This document shows, piece after piece, positions 20,551 to 31,188 of a stretch of DNA of 64,000 nucleotides. The notes beneath the pieces were generated by a model. The model saw only the letters and a program-made list of their open reading frames with translations. It made no database searches and was not told the DNA's origin. The stretch's first letter is position 1. Each line of letters begins with the position of its first letter. Made by a program: the position numbers and the translations under genes. The stretch spans positions 67,789,491-67,853,490 of the forward strand of contig CM040124.1 in the NCBI GenBank assembly GCA_022559845.1, given 5' to 3'. This DNA comes from Amorphophallus konjac. Taxonomy: Eukaryota > Streptophyta > Magnoliopsida > Alismatales > Araceae.

Positions 20551-22553
20551 TTATCTTTTCATCATCATGTTTAGGCCATGTTGGGTCTCAGTCTGGACTT
20601 GCTCAGGCCTTGTGGGCCTTGTCTTTTGGTCCCTGCGTGGACATCTTCTTGTTTAGGCACTTATTGGGCCATATAGTGGCCAATTGGGTTGCTTTGTGGG
20701 GTAATGGATCGTGTTATGGGGTCAGGGGCTTATTGGGGCTTGAAGCCCACTAAAAAAGGGCCCATTAGGGTTAGGGGGCGGCCCCCTCCCCAGCTAGAGG
20801 AGGAGGAGGCAGCCGCCCCCCCCCCTTCCTAGTTCTACTAGGGAAGGTGGGGGGCGCTCCCCTCTCCCTTCCCCTTTCCCCCTCTCCTCCTTTCCCCAAC
20901 TCCACCCCTTCCTTATCCCACTTAGAATCCTTTCCTATTTTCTAAGCTTGCTGAATTATGGGCCGCCTTTCTCTCCTTGGAGCTGGGCGCACCCCTCCCC
21001 TTCTAGTTAGATTAGGGTTTTCCCATCCCCTATAAGTAGTTCTCACCTTGTACCGATTACAGTTTACACATGATTTTGAATACAAGTGAGTATTGTGCAA
21101 AGCTTTTTGTGCCCTTCTCTCTCTCTCTCTTTCTTCTCCTGCGACGGGAGAACGGCGGGGTGTGACGCCTCAGCCCTCGGTGGACTCCGGGGTTCCCTCT
21201 TATCCTCATCTTCTTCCTCAACGGTTCGTGTGCGTGATTCCAGATTTCTGCCCCGACTTGTAGCAGAGGTCGCGCCCCCTTCTTGGACGATTTTTGCCAC
21301 GATCTATTTTCTGGAGATACGTCTGCGGATCCGCTTCGCGTCGGCGCCAGTTTTGCATCAATCGGAGATCGGCACTGCCCGTACCGATTTTCTCCGCCGA
21401 CCTGCGCCAGCACCACTTTCTCTGCTCGCCCAGCGGGGAGGCCCTGATTGCGAATTTTCCCCAGGCCTCCACAATGCGTCTTTTGCACTGGTTTCTTCAG
21501 GGTTCGTGGATCTCCAAGTTAACTTTCCAACGCCGCCGACGGCGTTGCGTTTCGACATCGTCACCGCCCGTGGCGGTCGATCTCGTGGGGTTGCGCCAGC
21601 GTGTCTGCCCAGTCCGCCCAGCGAACCAGTCCTGACTTTCAACGACTCCTGCGGCTCGCACCGGTGTCATCTGCCAGCGCCATTTGGCCGAGGGCGACCT
21701 CTGCCAATCAGCTGTCACCACCAACCGGCCCGGACTTGTTCAGGCACCAGAAGGCCGATTTCCAGATTTTACCGACGGCATGCGCAGTTCTGTGCCCACA
21801 GAACCTGATCTGACTTTCAGCAGCGCCCACGGTCACCACCGGCGGATCCAGCGCGCCCCCTTTGGCCGGAGCGTTCCTCCATCAGTCAGCGACGCGTCCT
21901 CTCTGACGGTGCTTCAAACGGGCGTCGTATCAGCCCGTGAGACCCCCTCCGCTCAGGCGCGCGCGACACCGGTTTCGGCAGCATTGCACCCGAACCTCCT
22001 CGCGGCCAACCCGTCACCGAGTGCGGCCCGTCAACCCGTGTCCGGCAGCCCCGAACGTATTGGTTGTAGCCTTTTACCTCCCTGCGAGGAGTGGGCCATT
22101 ATTGGGTTGTATTTTATTGATCTCTGGTGTATCGGGGTTGTTGGTTCACGGCCGGGGTTCCTTCCCCACGCCTAGGCGTGGAGGTACGCGCTCCGACTCT
22201 CCTCCTTTTGCTTGCTCTTTTAGTATGTGATTGATTATGCCGCGTGAGAGAACGTAGGCGTCTAGCCACTTTTTGCCATCACCGCGGATCGTGAGTGAGA
22301 GCATCCATCCCTAGCACTAGTGGAGCACCGAGCTAGGACTCGACTCCCCTTGTCTTTGGAGGTCGACTATACGCCTAGACACGTGCGCTTCCCTCCTTGG
22401 GACGGCCGAGGTCGGAGTTTCTGTTGAGAGACGTCCCTCATTCTGTGGGATATCACGGTGGTCAGCCACTTGGCGACCCTTGAGCGTGCTACTGCTGGCC
22501 TGAGTTAGAGTCTTTTGTGAGTCTTAGTCCGTGTCGGTCCCCGTCCCGCGTCA
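20466..22553 (+). repeat. Element C 3' LTR (2088 bp)
   Basis: Near-identical to 15935-18025. The first 85 bases carry the end of the element C ORF. The TATA copy is at 21031-21038. Ends are fixed by the TGGTG duplication at 22554-22558. Confidence 0.95.
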
Positions 22554-22558
22554 TGGTG

Positions 22559-22689
22559 AAAACCCTAAAGGGCACTGCAGGCAAAATCGGGTACCCCGCC
22601 ACGTGAAAACCCGAAAGGGCGCGTGGGCAAAAGCAAGAGGGGGCTGGCTCCGGTGAAAACCCCAAAGGGCACTTGGGTCAGTAATGTGG
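22559..22689 (+). repeat. Right part of the roughly 220-bp duplicated segment
   Basis: Continues 15848-15934 after removal of C. It contains copies of GTGAAAACCCGAAAGGGC, a short motif present three times in each full duplicate. Confidence 0.88.
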
Positions 22690-22799
22690 TAGCCTCAAAG
22701 AAAGCCTCATCTCCCACCATAAACTCCTCGTCGATTGGCCGGCACCTTGTCCGATCAACGATTGAACCCACTCAGTATAGACCCTACGTCTATCCTAAT

Positions 22800-23640
22800 G
22801 AGACCCTTATTCACCCTATCCAAAGTCCCGCCATGGTGAAACTCACCGTTGATCGACCGGCACCCCGCCCGATCAATGATAAGACATATCCAGTTTAGAC
22901 CTTACGTCTATCCTGATGAAACCTATGAATTCCTTTGCATTGGTATAAACCCAATACCGATGATGAAACCTACCTTTGGTCGACGGGCTCGCTGCCCGAT
23001 CGGCAAAGAAACCGGTCCAGTTTAGACCTTACGTCTGTTCTGACTAGATCTGCATATTTCTTTACATCCCGCCGTGATGAAACTCGCTGCCGATCGACTG
23101 GCACACTGCCCGATCAGCGATGAAACCTGTCCGGGCTAGACCCTACGTCTACCCCGATGGAACCTATGAAATCCTTGCATTGGTATAAACCCAATACCGA
23201 TGATGAAACTTGCTGCCGATCGATTGGCACACTACCCGATCAGCGATGAAACCTGTCCGGGCTAGACCCTATGTCTATCTCGATGAAACCTATGAAATCC
23301 TTGCATTGGTATAAACCCAATACCGATGATGAAACTCGCTGCCGATCGACTGGCACACTGCCCGATCAGCGATGAAACCTATCCGGGCTAGACCCTACGT
23401 CTATCCCGATGAAACCTATGAAATCCTTACATTGGTATAAACCCAATACCGATGATGAAACTCGCCGCCGATCGACTGGCACACTGCCCGATCAGCGATG
23501 AAACCTGTCCGGGCTAGACCCTACGTCTATCCCGATGAAACCTATGAAATCATTGCATTGATATGAACCCAACACCAATGATGAAACCTGCTATCGGTCG
23601 ACTGGCGCGCTGCCTGATCGACGCTAAAGTCCATCCAGGG
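22800..23640. repeat. 126-bp tandem repeats with internal stem-loops in element B 3' region
   Basis: The marker TGGTATAAACCCAATACC recurs at 23181, 23307 and 23433, and in altered form at 23559, exactly 126 bp apart; looser copies lie upstream. Each unit holds three potential hairpins: GATCG with CGATC, YAGAC with GTCTR around a five-base loop, and CATTGGTAT with ATACCGATG around AAACCCA. Confidence 0.92.
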
Positions 23641-24011
23641 GGGACCTTCCGTCCGCTCTGACAAAACACGACACAACCCTTCAAATCAATTCAGACCTTC
23701 CGTCTGGATAGACCATGAAACTTTATTCCTTTGCGTTAATGTCGACCCCACATTAACGATGAAACTCACATTCCCAGCAAACGGCCTCGTGCCCGAGCTG
23801 CTATTTATATCCTCTAAATCAATTCGGACCTTTCGCCTGAATAGATCATGAAACCCTACTTCCCTTTGCATTGATGTTGACACCCACATCAATGATCGTG
23901 TGTCCACAATAAACATATGGCGCCATGATCCATATGATGAAAGTTCTGGTCCCAGAAAAGACAATGAAAAAGGAAAAGAGAAAGAAAACGACAAAAAAAG
24001 TATATATATAA
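23641..24011. repeat. Diverged repeat units keeping the stem-loops, then AT and purine-rich DNA
   Basis: Two units differ much in sequence but still pair: CGTTAATGT with ACATTAACG (23734-23758) and CATTGATGT with ACATCAATG (23869-23894). The CAGAC/GTCTG hairpin is at 23692-23706. From about 23935 the sequence is purine-rich with a short TATATATA run. Confidence 0.8.
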
Positions 24012-24231
24012 AAATGGGGTTGAAAATAGAGATACCCCGCCAGACTTGTTTAGGCATTCTGGACAAGTGCAAAAATGACCCAAAACCCAGCTGTGGTGAA
24101 AACCCGAAAGGGCACTACAGGCAAAATCAGGTACCCCGCCACGTGAAAACCCGAAAGGGCGCGTGGGCAAAAGCAAGAGGGGGCTGGCTCCGGTGAAAAC
24201 CCGAAAGGGCACTTGGGTCAGTAATGTGGTA
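24012..24231 (+). repeat. Second copy of the roughly 220-bp duplicated segment (uninterrupted)
   Basis: It aligns with 15848-15934 plus 22559-22689. Since it lacks C, it serves as an empty-site control for that insertion. Confidence 0.88.
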
Positions 24232-24239
24232 ATTCAAAA

Positions 24240-25090
24240 GTCCCACGCCGACCGACACGCTGCCTTCACCTCCCCTTCACTGATGAAGCCTTCCGTCGGT
24301 CATCTGGCTCTATGCCCCACCGATGATAAAGCCTTTCCGGGGTAGACCTTACGTTCACTCTGATGAAATCTACATACCCTCTTTCAAATGTTCCACCGAC
24401 AATGAAACCCATCACCATTCTGATAAAGCCTATCTAGCTCAGACCTCACGTCTGTCCTGATGAAACCTACGTATTTCTTGGCAAAGTCCCACCCGCCATA
24501 AAACCTGCTGGAATAGACCTTACGTCTGTCCTGACGAGACCTACACCTTTACATACGTCCCACCGTTGATCGACCGGCACCTCGCCCGATCAATGATGAA
24601 ATCCTCTGTCCGGTTTAGACCTTACGTCTATACTGATGAAACCTATGAGACTCTTTGCATCGATATAAACCCAATATCGATGATGAAACCAATTGTTGAT
24701 CGACCGGCACCTCACCCGATCAATGATGAAACCCTGCCAGTTTAGACCTTTCGTCTATTCTGATGAAACTTATAACACTTTCTTTGCGTCGATATAAACC
24801 CAATATCGATGGTGAAACCAACTATTGAACGATGGGCACCTCGCCCGATCAATGATGAAATCCTGCCAGTTTGGGCCTTTCGTCTATTCTGATGAAACCT
24901 ATGAAGCTCCCTTGCATCGATATGATCCCAATATCGATGATGAAACCAGCTATTGATCGACCGGCACCTCGCCCGATCAATGATGAAATCCTATCCAGTT
25001 CAGACCCTACGTCTGTCCTGATGAAAACTATACACCCTTTAATGTCCCGCCTGCTATAACCTCTGCCCAGTCTAGACCTTACGTCTACTC
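24240..25090. repeat. About 128-bp diverged tandem repeats with perfect stem-loops
   Basis: The marker CGATATAAACCCAATATC occurs at 24661 and 24790, and altered at 24918, spaced about 128-129 bp. CATCGATAT pairs perfectly with ATATCGATG (24658-24682). TTGATCG pairs with CGATCAA and TAGAC or CAGAC with GTCTA or GTCTG in the same units. Confidence 0.88.
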
Positions 25091-25584
25091 TGATGGAACT
25101 TCTTTATTCATATTCCTGCAAGTTGTCTCCCCCGCAGCACATATGGCCAAGAAGGACGTTTGCTGCTACCAACAGAATTCGGTTTAAGCACCTCCTCAGA
25201 TGCCGTCACGCGGTGGAGCGAGTCCCCCATCCTTTCTATGAAGGGGTGGACGCTCTCCTACCTAGTATGAGTCATTCGCATGAAGGACTGCTAAAACCAC
25301 TACCCCACTTCCCACAGTGATAAAACCACATGCAAAAGAAAAAAAAAGGGATGGATACATATAGAGCCAAAGAGTCCTTTTCATTGAAAAAGGGTGTACA
25401 TAGAGGGTCCCCGAAGAGACATTGTATCACAATAGAAGACAAAAGAAAAAAGAAAAGAAATGATTCATGGCCGCCGAAAGATGTCTTCGAAGGCCAGAAG
25501 ACCCACATAGGGGGTGGCCCCTAGTTCATGAAGTCGAGCTTCCTCCTCCTGTAGTCGAACAGACTCGTCCTGAAAGGATGCCAC
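25091..25584. other. Unassigned DNA downstream of the antisense gene
   Basis: No repeat, gene or clear signal seen. It would hold the 3' end of the antisense transcript. A poly-A/purine stretch lies at 25330-25350 and another at 25440-25460. Confidence 0.5.
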
Positions 25585-26796
25585 CTACCCCTCCAATAGA
25601 GCTGCTTCTTCCTCGAGCTGCGGCCGGGAAATTGTTATCTGCGGCAGCTCAGATCGGAGACCAGACAGTTCAGCCTCCAGAATGGTTATTCGGCCGCGCA
25701 CGAACTGCTCCCGCTGCGCCAGAGACTGCAGTTGGCACTGTCGCTCCTGAAGAATAAAGTTCATTTTTTCTAGCTCAGATTTGCACTCCATCCTTTGCAA
25801 CTTCAAAGCCGCCAGTCTGTCAGACATAATGTCCGCCAAGAAATCCCGGCGATGTACAAATTTTAACAACAACAGAACCCGCTGGGTCCATATCTCTAGA
25901 GGACAACCCATGGCCTGTAAACCGGCGGTGAAACGCTCGGCTATCTCCTTCAACTGCGGATAAGTTAGTCCGGGCTGGGATTCCACTAGCTGGCGCAACA
26001 TGTCCAGGTGTTGTCAGACAAAACTCTCAGGTGAAGCAAAGCCAGGCAAGGGAAGTGGAGCCACTTTAAAGGTTACTTTACTGTCAATGTCTGCCCATAG
26101 GGTGATATCTGGCTGAGAAGAAGAAGATGGGAGGTCTGCCGAAGGCGCCAACTGAGCTCTCTCCACAACCTCTGACGAAGCCGATGGACCTTCCACCTCC
26201 ATCTCCTCAAGGGTCACCGTTTGAATGCTCGCGGGGGTAACTCCAGTAAGTGCCGGAGTGGTTGCTTCCTGGGTCTCTAATGCAATACCCGCACCTTCAA
26301 CATCCTCTTCGTAGGGTACCTCCTCCTCAGATTCCGAAAGTATGGAGATTGATTCCGGGGTAGTTATAGACAATACTCCAATTTCTGTAACGGCTATCTC
26401 TCCTTCTTCCACCCCCGCTACAACAGCCAGTTCCTTCAATGTCAAGGCTGTAGGGGTCACAGCCCGGAGAGGCAAGGGTTCACTCTCCATGATTGATGTT
26501 ATGGGAATTGCTGATTCAGGCGCAATGGTCAGCACTGCGGCCGGTATAAAGGCGGAACCCCTAATTGGGTCCATCTCAGCTCTGAAATCCAGGACCTTGA
26601 TGAGAGCCGGGCTTTCCCCCGAAGTCCTCAAGTCCAACAATGCTAAGTCCGTAGAGGACTGCACCCTCACCGGCACAGGGCGGATTATCTCAGGAACGCC
26701 TGCCCAGGCTACTGTCGAAGTAGGAACAATGGCCAAGGCGTCAGACAGAGTGGCTTCAAAGGCTGCCGTCATCACCGGGCTAGCAACAGGGGATTC

Positions 26797-26870
26797 CTGT
26801 GAACAGATCAATACAGCATCAAGCAGCAGATAAAAAGGGGAAAATAATGAGGAGAAGAAAAGAGACTCAC
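26797..26870 (-). other. Predicted intron in the antisense gene (74 nt)
   Basis: Donor GAA|GTGAGT and acceptor TTCACAG|GAATCC. Both flanking frames are phase 0 and join without a stop. Confidence 0.75.
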
Positions 26871-27331
26871 TTCTAATGTAATGTCAATGTCCTCAAAGGA
26901 GTGCAGAGGAGAAGAAAGTCCCGCTGCTGAAGCAACAAAAGGAGGAGTTATATCTGCCTCGGTATCTAAGCCGACGAACTCTTCTTGTAATTCCTCCTCA
27001 GGAGATAGCACCAGCAACTTGGAGGGGGCGAATAATGGAACAATGGCGGTGCATGCGGATGGGGCCTCTGATTTGAAAACACCCTCCGTCTCGCTCTCGC
27101 TGAAACCTGCTTCTTCTCCGTTTGTCTCAGAAGCGGTCGCGGAGCTACTAGAAGAGATTTCTACACTATCCACGGGCAGGACCGCCATTTCTAACGTCTG
27201 CCTGGAAGAAGACCGGGTAACTATACGCCTCACAGGGATGAGGCCCCGTTTCGTTTGGGTCTTATGACCCCCCTGTGGCTGAGTGATATCGCCAGCCTCT
27301 CCCGTAATTTCAGTCTCCTCCCCGACCATCA

Positions 27332-27410
27332 CTATAGGGAAAAGCTTGTGAGAGGGATAATGAAAAGCAATTGAAATATGCAGGAAAAGATGAAAAAAAG
27401 GCATGCTTAC
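27332..27410 (-). other. Predicted intron in the antisense gene (79 nt)
   Basis: Donor GGAGG|GTAAGC and acceptor CCCTATAG|TGATGG. Phase 1 on both sides; the joined frame runs on into VMVGEETEITG. Confidence 0.78.
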
Positions 27411-27865
27411 CCTCCGCCTCACTAGCCGGCGTGGGAGAAGGCAGCCTGGTCTCAACCACAGAAGATGCCACAACTGGCTCTTGGGTTGTGCACAAGGGAG
27501 GGATCAGATTCAAGGACTTCTTTGAAACCCAGCAAAAGAGGATGAAGAATGCAACTGCAGGCTATTGATGTTACCCTGAACCGATGTCTGAGCAGCCTCC
27601 CTTTGAGATTCGAACTCATCAAATGAGGGAATATCAGGGAGAGGGGTCCCAGTGTCCATCGCTATCGAAGCCGACTGCTGAGCATGAGCCTGCTTGGCTT
27701 TCCTGGCCTTCCCGACTGCAGCCTTGACTGCAGAAACCTTTCTCTTCTTGCCAGGAGGCAGGGGAGTGGTAGTCGGTGCTGCTGCAGGGACTTCAAAATA
27801 AGTAGGCTTTTCAGCCTGCGCAATGATCTTTCTGTATAGCCCCTGTCGCTTTATATCCGGCCTGT

Positions 27866-27958
27866 CTGTTGAAGACGGTAGAGAAGCAATGAGGTCAGTG
27901 AATGCAGAGTTTAAATATTTAGCAGAAAGCACTACAGTCAGAGAAGAAAAGATCATAC
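27866..27958 (-). other. Predicted intron in the antisense gene (93 nt)
   Basis: Donor ATCAG|GTATGA and acceptor TTCAACAG|ACAGG, phase 1 on both sides. The length is a multiple of three and the intron is itself open, so retention would add 31 residues; splicing is therefore likely but not forced. Confidence 0.6.
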
Positions 27959-30833
27959 CTGATGGGCCATCATAAAAGACAGAGAGCGGCCAGTACAGAT
28001 AAGCTACCTCCTTGGAGCGGAAAGCAGCCTCCTTGATAAGCCAACAGACATCACCAAATATCTGGCATTTCTCCACTAAAGCTGCTAGATCACTATGACC
28101 ACGTGAGTCAAGGCATCGAAATAAGTCGAGGTGGTCCATGCCCCAACCGTCGACATAATGAAAGGAGATGAACAGTGGCTTATTCAAGATGCCGGCTAGC
28201 GGACTTTCCACAGACAACCCATGTAAGTTCAGCAGAATGAACAGCCAAGACGTTTGCTTGTAGTACGTCTGAGTCCTATCCTCCCTACGCACAAACGTCC
28301 TATATGGATGAAATCTATCTGTTGGACCCCTCCAAGGGACTACTGCCGGGAGCGGCTCTTCGACAAGAAATGGGTATTGTTGCGCCTCCAAACGAGCGCC
28401 CCCTACACGGCACAGATGTTTCAAGCTCTGCATGAAAGTGTCCTCGCTGATAGCAGCAAAGATAGGAGCAGGCGGGTCGGAATCTTTTTCCTTCAAAGCC
28501 CGACGCTGGGCCAGATATTTCTCCGCCTCCCTCTGGTGCTGTGAATAAGGCCTTTTCAGGTGGGCCTCGGGGATGTTAAACACTGGTCCGGGCTGTTGTT
28601 TCAAAAAGGAACGCTCGGCCACGTCCCAGAATGCACCTCTACTATCCCTGTAAAAGCTGGTTCGAATGTTCCACCATTTGATGTATTCTAATGTTACCCG
28701 GGGTACACGGTTGGAAACAGTGGGAACTCTGAAAACTGCACCATCCTGGCGATGATAGAAATCCCACCACAATCGGCCATCGCCGATAATGGCGGACCCA
28801 TGCTTAGCCCGGCTATCCAGGGGAAATTGAGCGACTGATGTAGGGATATGCTGGTCGTAACCAAAGTTCCGCCCAAAGCGGAATGGATAGTACGGTTCCA
28901 GAAGAAGCAGGGCACCCTTTCTAAAAACTAAGACACTAGGCCGAATGGCCATGGCCCATCTGACCAGCTCCGGCTCCAGGATAGACCGAGCAGTATTAAC
29001 CCCTGAGACAGGATGGACATAGGTCTCTACCTCTTCCAGCTTGCACTCTCTCTGAGAATGAATCAAAGGAGCTGAACCTGCCGCCAAGCTCCAGAAATGA
29101 ATGCTGCCAGGGGCATCCACCGGCACCTTTATCAGTCGGCCCCTTATTTTGAACAGCTGATCATAGAAAGGACCAGGTTCAGCACTGGCAAACTCAATCA
29201 TTCTGGGCAATACTGTATCTGCCTGTAAAGTTCTGGGAGCCAATTCAGGAAATAGACTGCAGACCCAGGCATTGAAGAAATGAAAAGGACCCACAGTCCT
29301 CAAAGAACGGGGAGTCCGATGCTTGTACAAATCTCCCAAAGATTTGTAGATTAAACACAAGGCCACTGGGCAGAGCGACAGCTTCATTCCCCAGGCCATC
29401 TGACAGGCCGGGTATATAGCTTCTGGCCGGATGATTGTCTCGTCCCCTTGAGGGAGAGCGAAAGTGCACAACCAGAATGTGAAATAAGCCGCACAATGTG
29501 TGATAGGGTCCACCCCTGCTGGATTTGGACCACCTTTATCTACACGATGCTGTGAAGATGGCAACGCTGACTTATAGCGAGGAGCCCTTATCTGCTTGCT
29601 GGCCGTCGGACCCATGGAAGGGAAGTCTGCATATTTCAAGGGGCCGTCAAAGAAATACTGAATCCACTGCCCTATCCGGACTCTCAGCTTGCTGCCTTTC
29701 TCTCGGGGATGATAGCCTTTGGAAGACCCTCTACTGTACGCCAGACAGATGGAGCAATATGCCTTCATTAAATACCGGTATGAGAAGCCAAGGGAATGCT
29801 TGCCTTCACCATCGGAACTATCCTTTTCAGAATCTGCCAAGCAGACTTCTTCATACGGCTCGCCATCAATAGGCAGTCCGGAAAGCTGTGATAGACTCCA
29901 GAGGTCAAGAGATGTCTCACCCTCTGCTGTATAAAATATGTTGAATAAAGGGCAGAATACTTCAAACATTCCACAGCATAACCCTCGGGATATGGGATAT
30001 CAAAATCTGGAAGCAAAGACACTGTGATATACCCCGGTTCTGATCAGCAGAGGGGCACATTCCTTCAGAACAAACTCAGTAAACTCCACTGCTCCTACTC
30101 GAAATAGGTGGGCGTCAGTGATCTTGGTATCTCCAAACCAACCAGCGGTCAAATGATACTTGAACTGAACAGCCGAACAATTCAGCACAAAAAGCTCTTC
30201 GCGGTACCCCCACTTTACTGGTGCCAGGAAGAGACCATAGCCGGGCTTCTCCCTATGAACTCGGCCACTGGCATTATCCCACCGAGGAGGTGTGAACTCC
30301 GGGGCCCGGGTCAGCATTTTCTTTTCCGACTCCAGCTCCGATATGCCAAGGACTGCATCCCAGTCACGCTTCTCCCCGGGAAGATATATAGCCTTCCCAC
30401 GATACACTGAATCTTTCAGGCTGTCTCTCTCGACCAGAATTACGGCTTCAACTGCACGAGCTATTCGATAGTCCCGCATTCCACCCACGGTGAAAGTCCG
30501 GATAAACGACATCAAGTGCTTGTCCTTCGAGAAATCCGGACGATAATCAGTGCCCCGTCTGAAGCATGTTTCCATGACAGTGGAGTATACCCGGGATGTT
30601 GACACCGTGTCGGTTTCAGAATCAGACGATTCATCAACGGAAGCGATTTTGTCATATCCGAAGTCTAGACTGTGCACATTCAGCCAGTTTACTGTGGCCC
30701 GTGATATATCTGGCTGGGCTGACGAACTGGCCCCGACAGCTCCAGAGGATGCAGCAGCAGAGCCGGAAGCCATTGCAATATCTGCAGTCAGGAAAAAGAA
30801 ATGTGGATTAAAAGTCCTAGAACAAGAGGCAGT

Positions 30834-30842
30834 CTTATAAAG
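30834..30842 (-). promoter_or_regulatory. Candidate TATA box for the antisense gene
   Basis: On the minus strand TTTATAAGA lies about 62 bases before the ATG at 30773. That spacing would allow an RNA start near 30805 and a short leader. Confidence 0.5.
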
Positions 30843-31188
30843 ATAGTGATATGAAGCCCTGTAAAGAAAATTTTCAGCAGCACCTCCCCTTGTTTGGGGT
30901 CTGCCCAAGAAGAATAGGGAGTCGCCAACCAAGAGGGGGCGATCCCGGAAGCAAAAGGGAGTAAATCCCCAAAGAACGTCGTACCCGGGCGAAATCTAAT
31001 GAGACGGGAAGAAAGCTGGACGACCGGAGGGGAGGAACTCGCCGCCACCGCCGAGAAGGAAAAGAAACTGAAGAGAGAGAAGAGGCCGTATCAAATGAGA
31101 ACGAAGGAAGCTTTCGGCGCCTTAAATAGAAGCCCTAAGCAAATAGGTTCTCGGCGCGGTCAAATGCGCGCCGAGAACCCCCCAGGCC
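30843..31188. other. Element B 3' region upstream of the antisense gene, with a perfect hairpin
   Basis: No gene seen. At 31146-31179 GGTTCTCGGCGCG and CGCGCCGAGAACC form a perfect 13-bp inverted repeat around an 8-base loop. The arms are the same GCGCCGAGAA motif found in the B and F LTRs. Element D is inserted about 10 bp beyond it; AGGCC at 31184-31188 is D's left target duplication. Confidence 0.75.

Larger units (their letters stand above)
15935..22553 (+). mobile_element. Element C: young non-autonomous chromovirus derivative (6.6 kb)
   Basis: LTRs start TGGTGAGGAC and end CGCGTCA (15935-18025 and 20466-22553), flanked by TGGTG at 15930-15934 and 22554-22558. A primer site for initiator tRNA-Met follows the 5' LTR and a GGGGAGAAT polypurine tract precedes the 3' LTR. 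Internal length is only 2440 bp, with one long ORF. Gag, RT, RNase H and the integrase catalytic core are absent, so movement must have relied on an autonomous partner. By eye I count about 14 substitutions plus one poly-C length change between LTRs, which marks a recent insertion. Confidence 0.95.
25585..30773 (-). pseudogene. Antisense multi-exon gene in element B, resembling plant-mobile-domain-like aORF of Tat elements
   Basis: It starts at the ATG at 30773 (MASGSAAAS). The proposed exons are 30773-27959, 27865-27575, 27519-27411, 27331-26871 and 26796-25585. Three introns have GT-AG ends and matching phases (1, 1 and 0). The fourth (27574-27520, only 55 nt) fits only if one G was gained at its donor. 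With that base discounted, the exons sum to 1629 codons. The N-terminal third has TGVYHSVFASRF, CPLFNIFYTAEGETSLDLWS and LSGLPIDGEPYEE, which resemble the plant mobile domain (aminotransferase-like) proteins carried by Tat elements. The middle is rich in Trp, Tyr and Arg. The end is an acidic Ser/Thr/Glu-rich tail and then a coiled coil (about 25590-25800). Two TGA stops break it, at 30000-30002 and 26014-26016; the latter looks like CGA to TGA. The function of such aORFs is not known to me. Confidence 0.8.
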
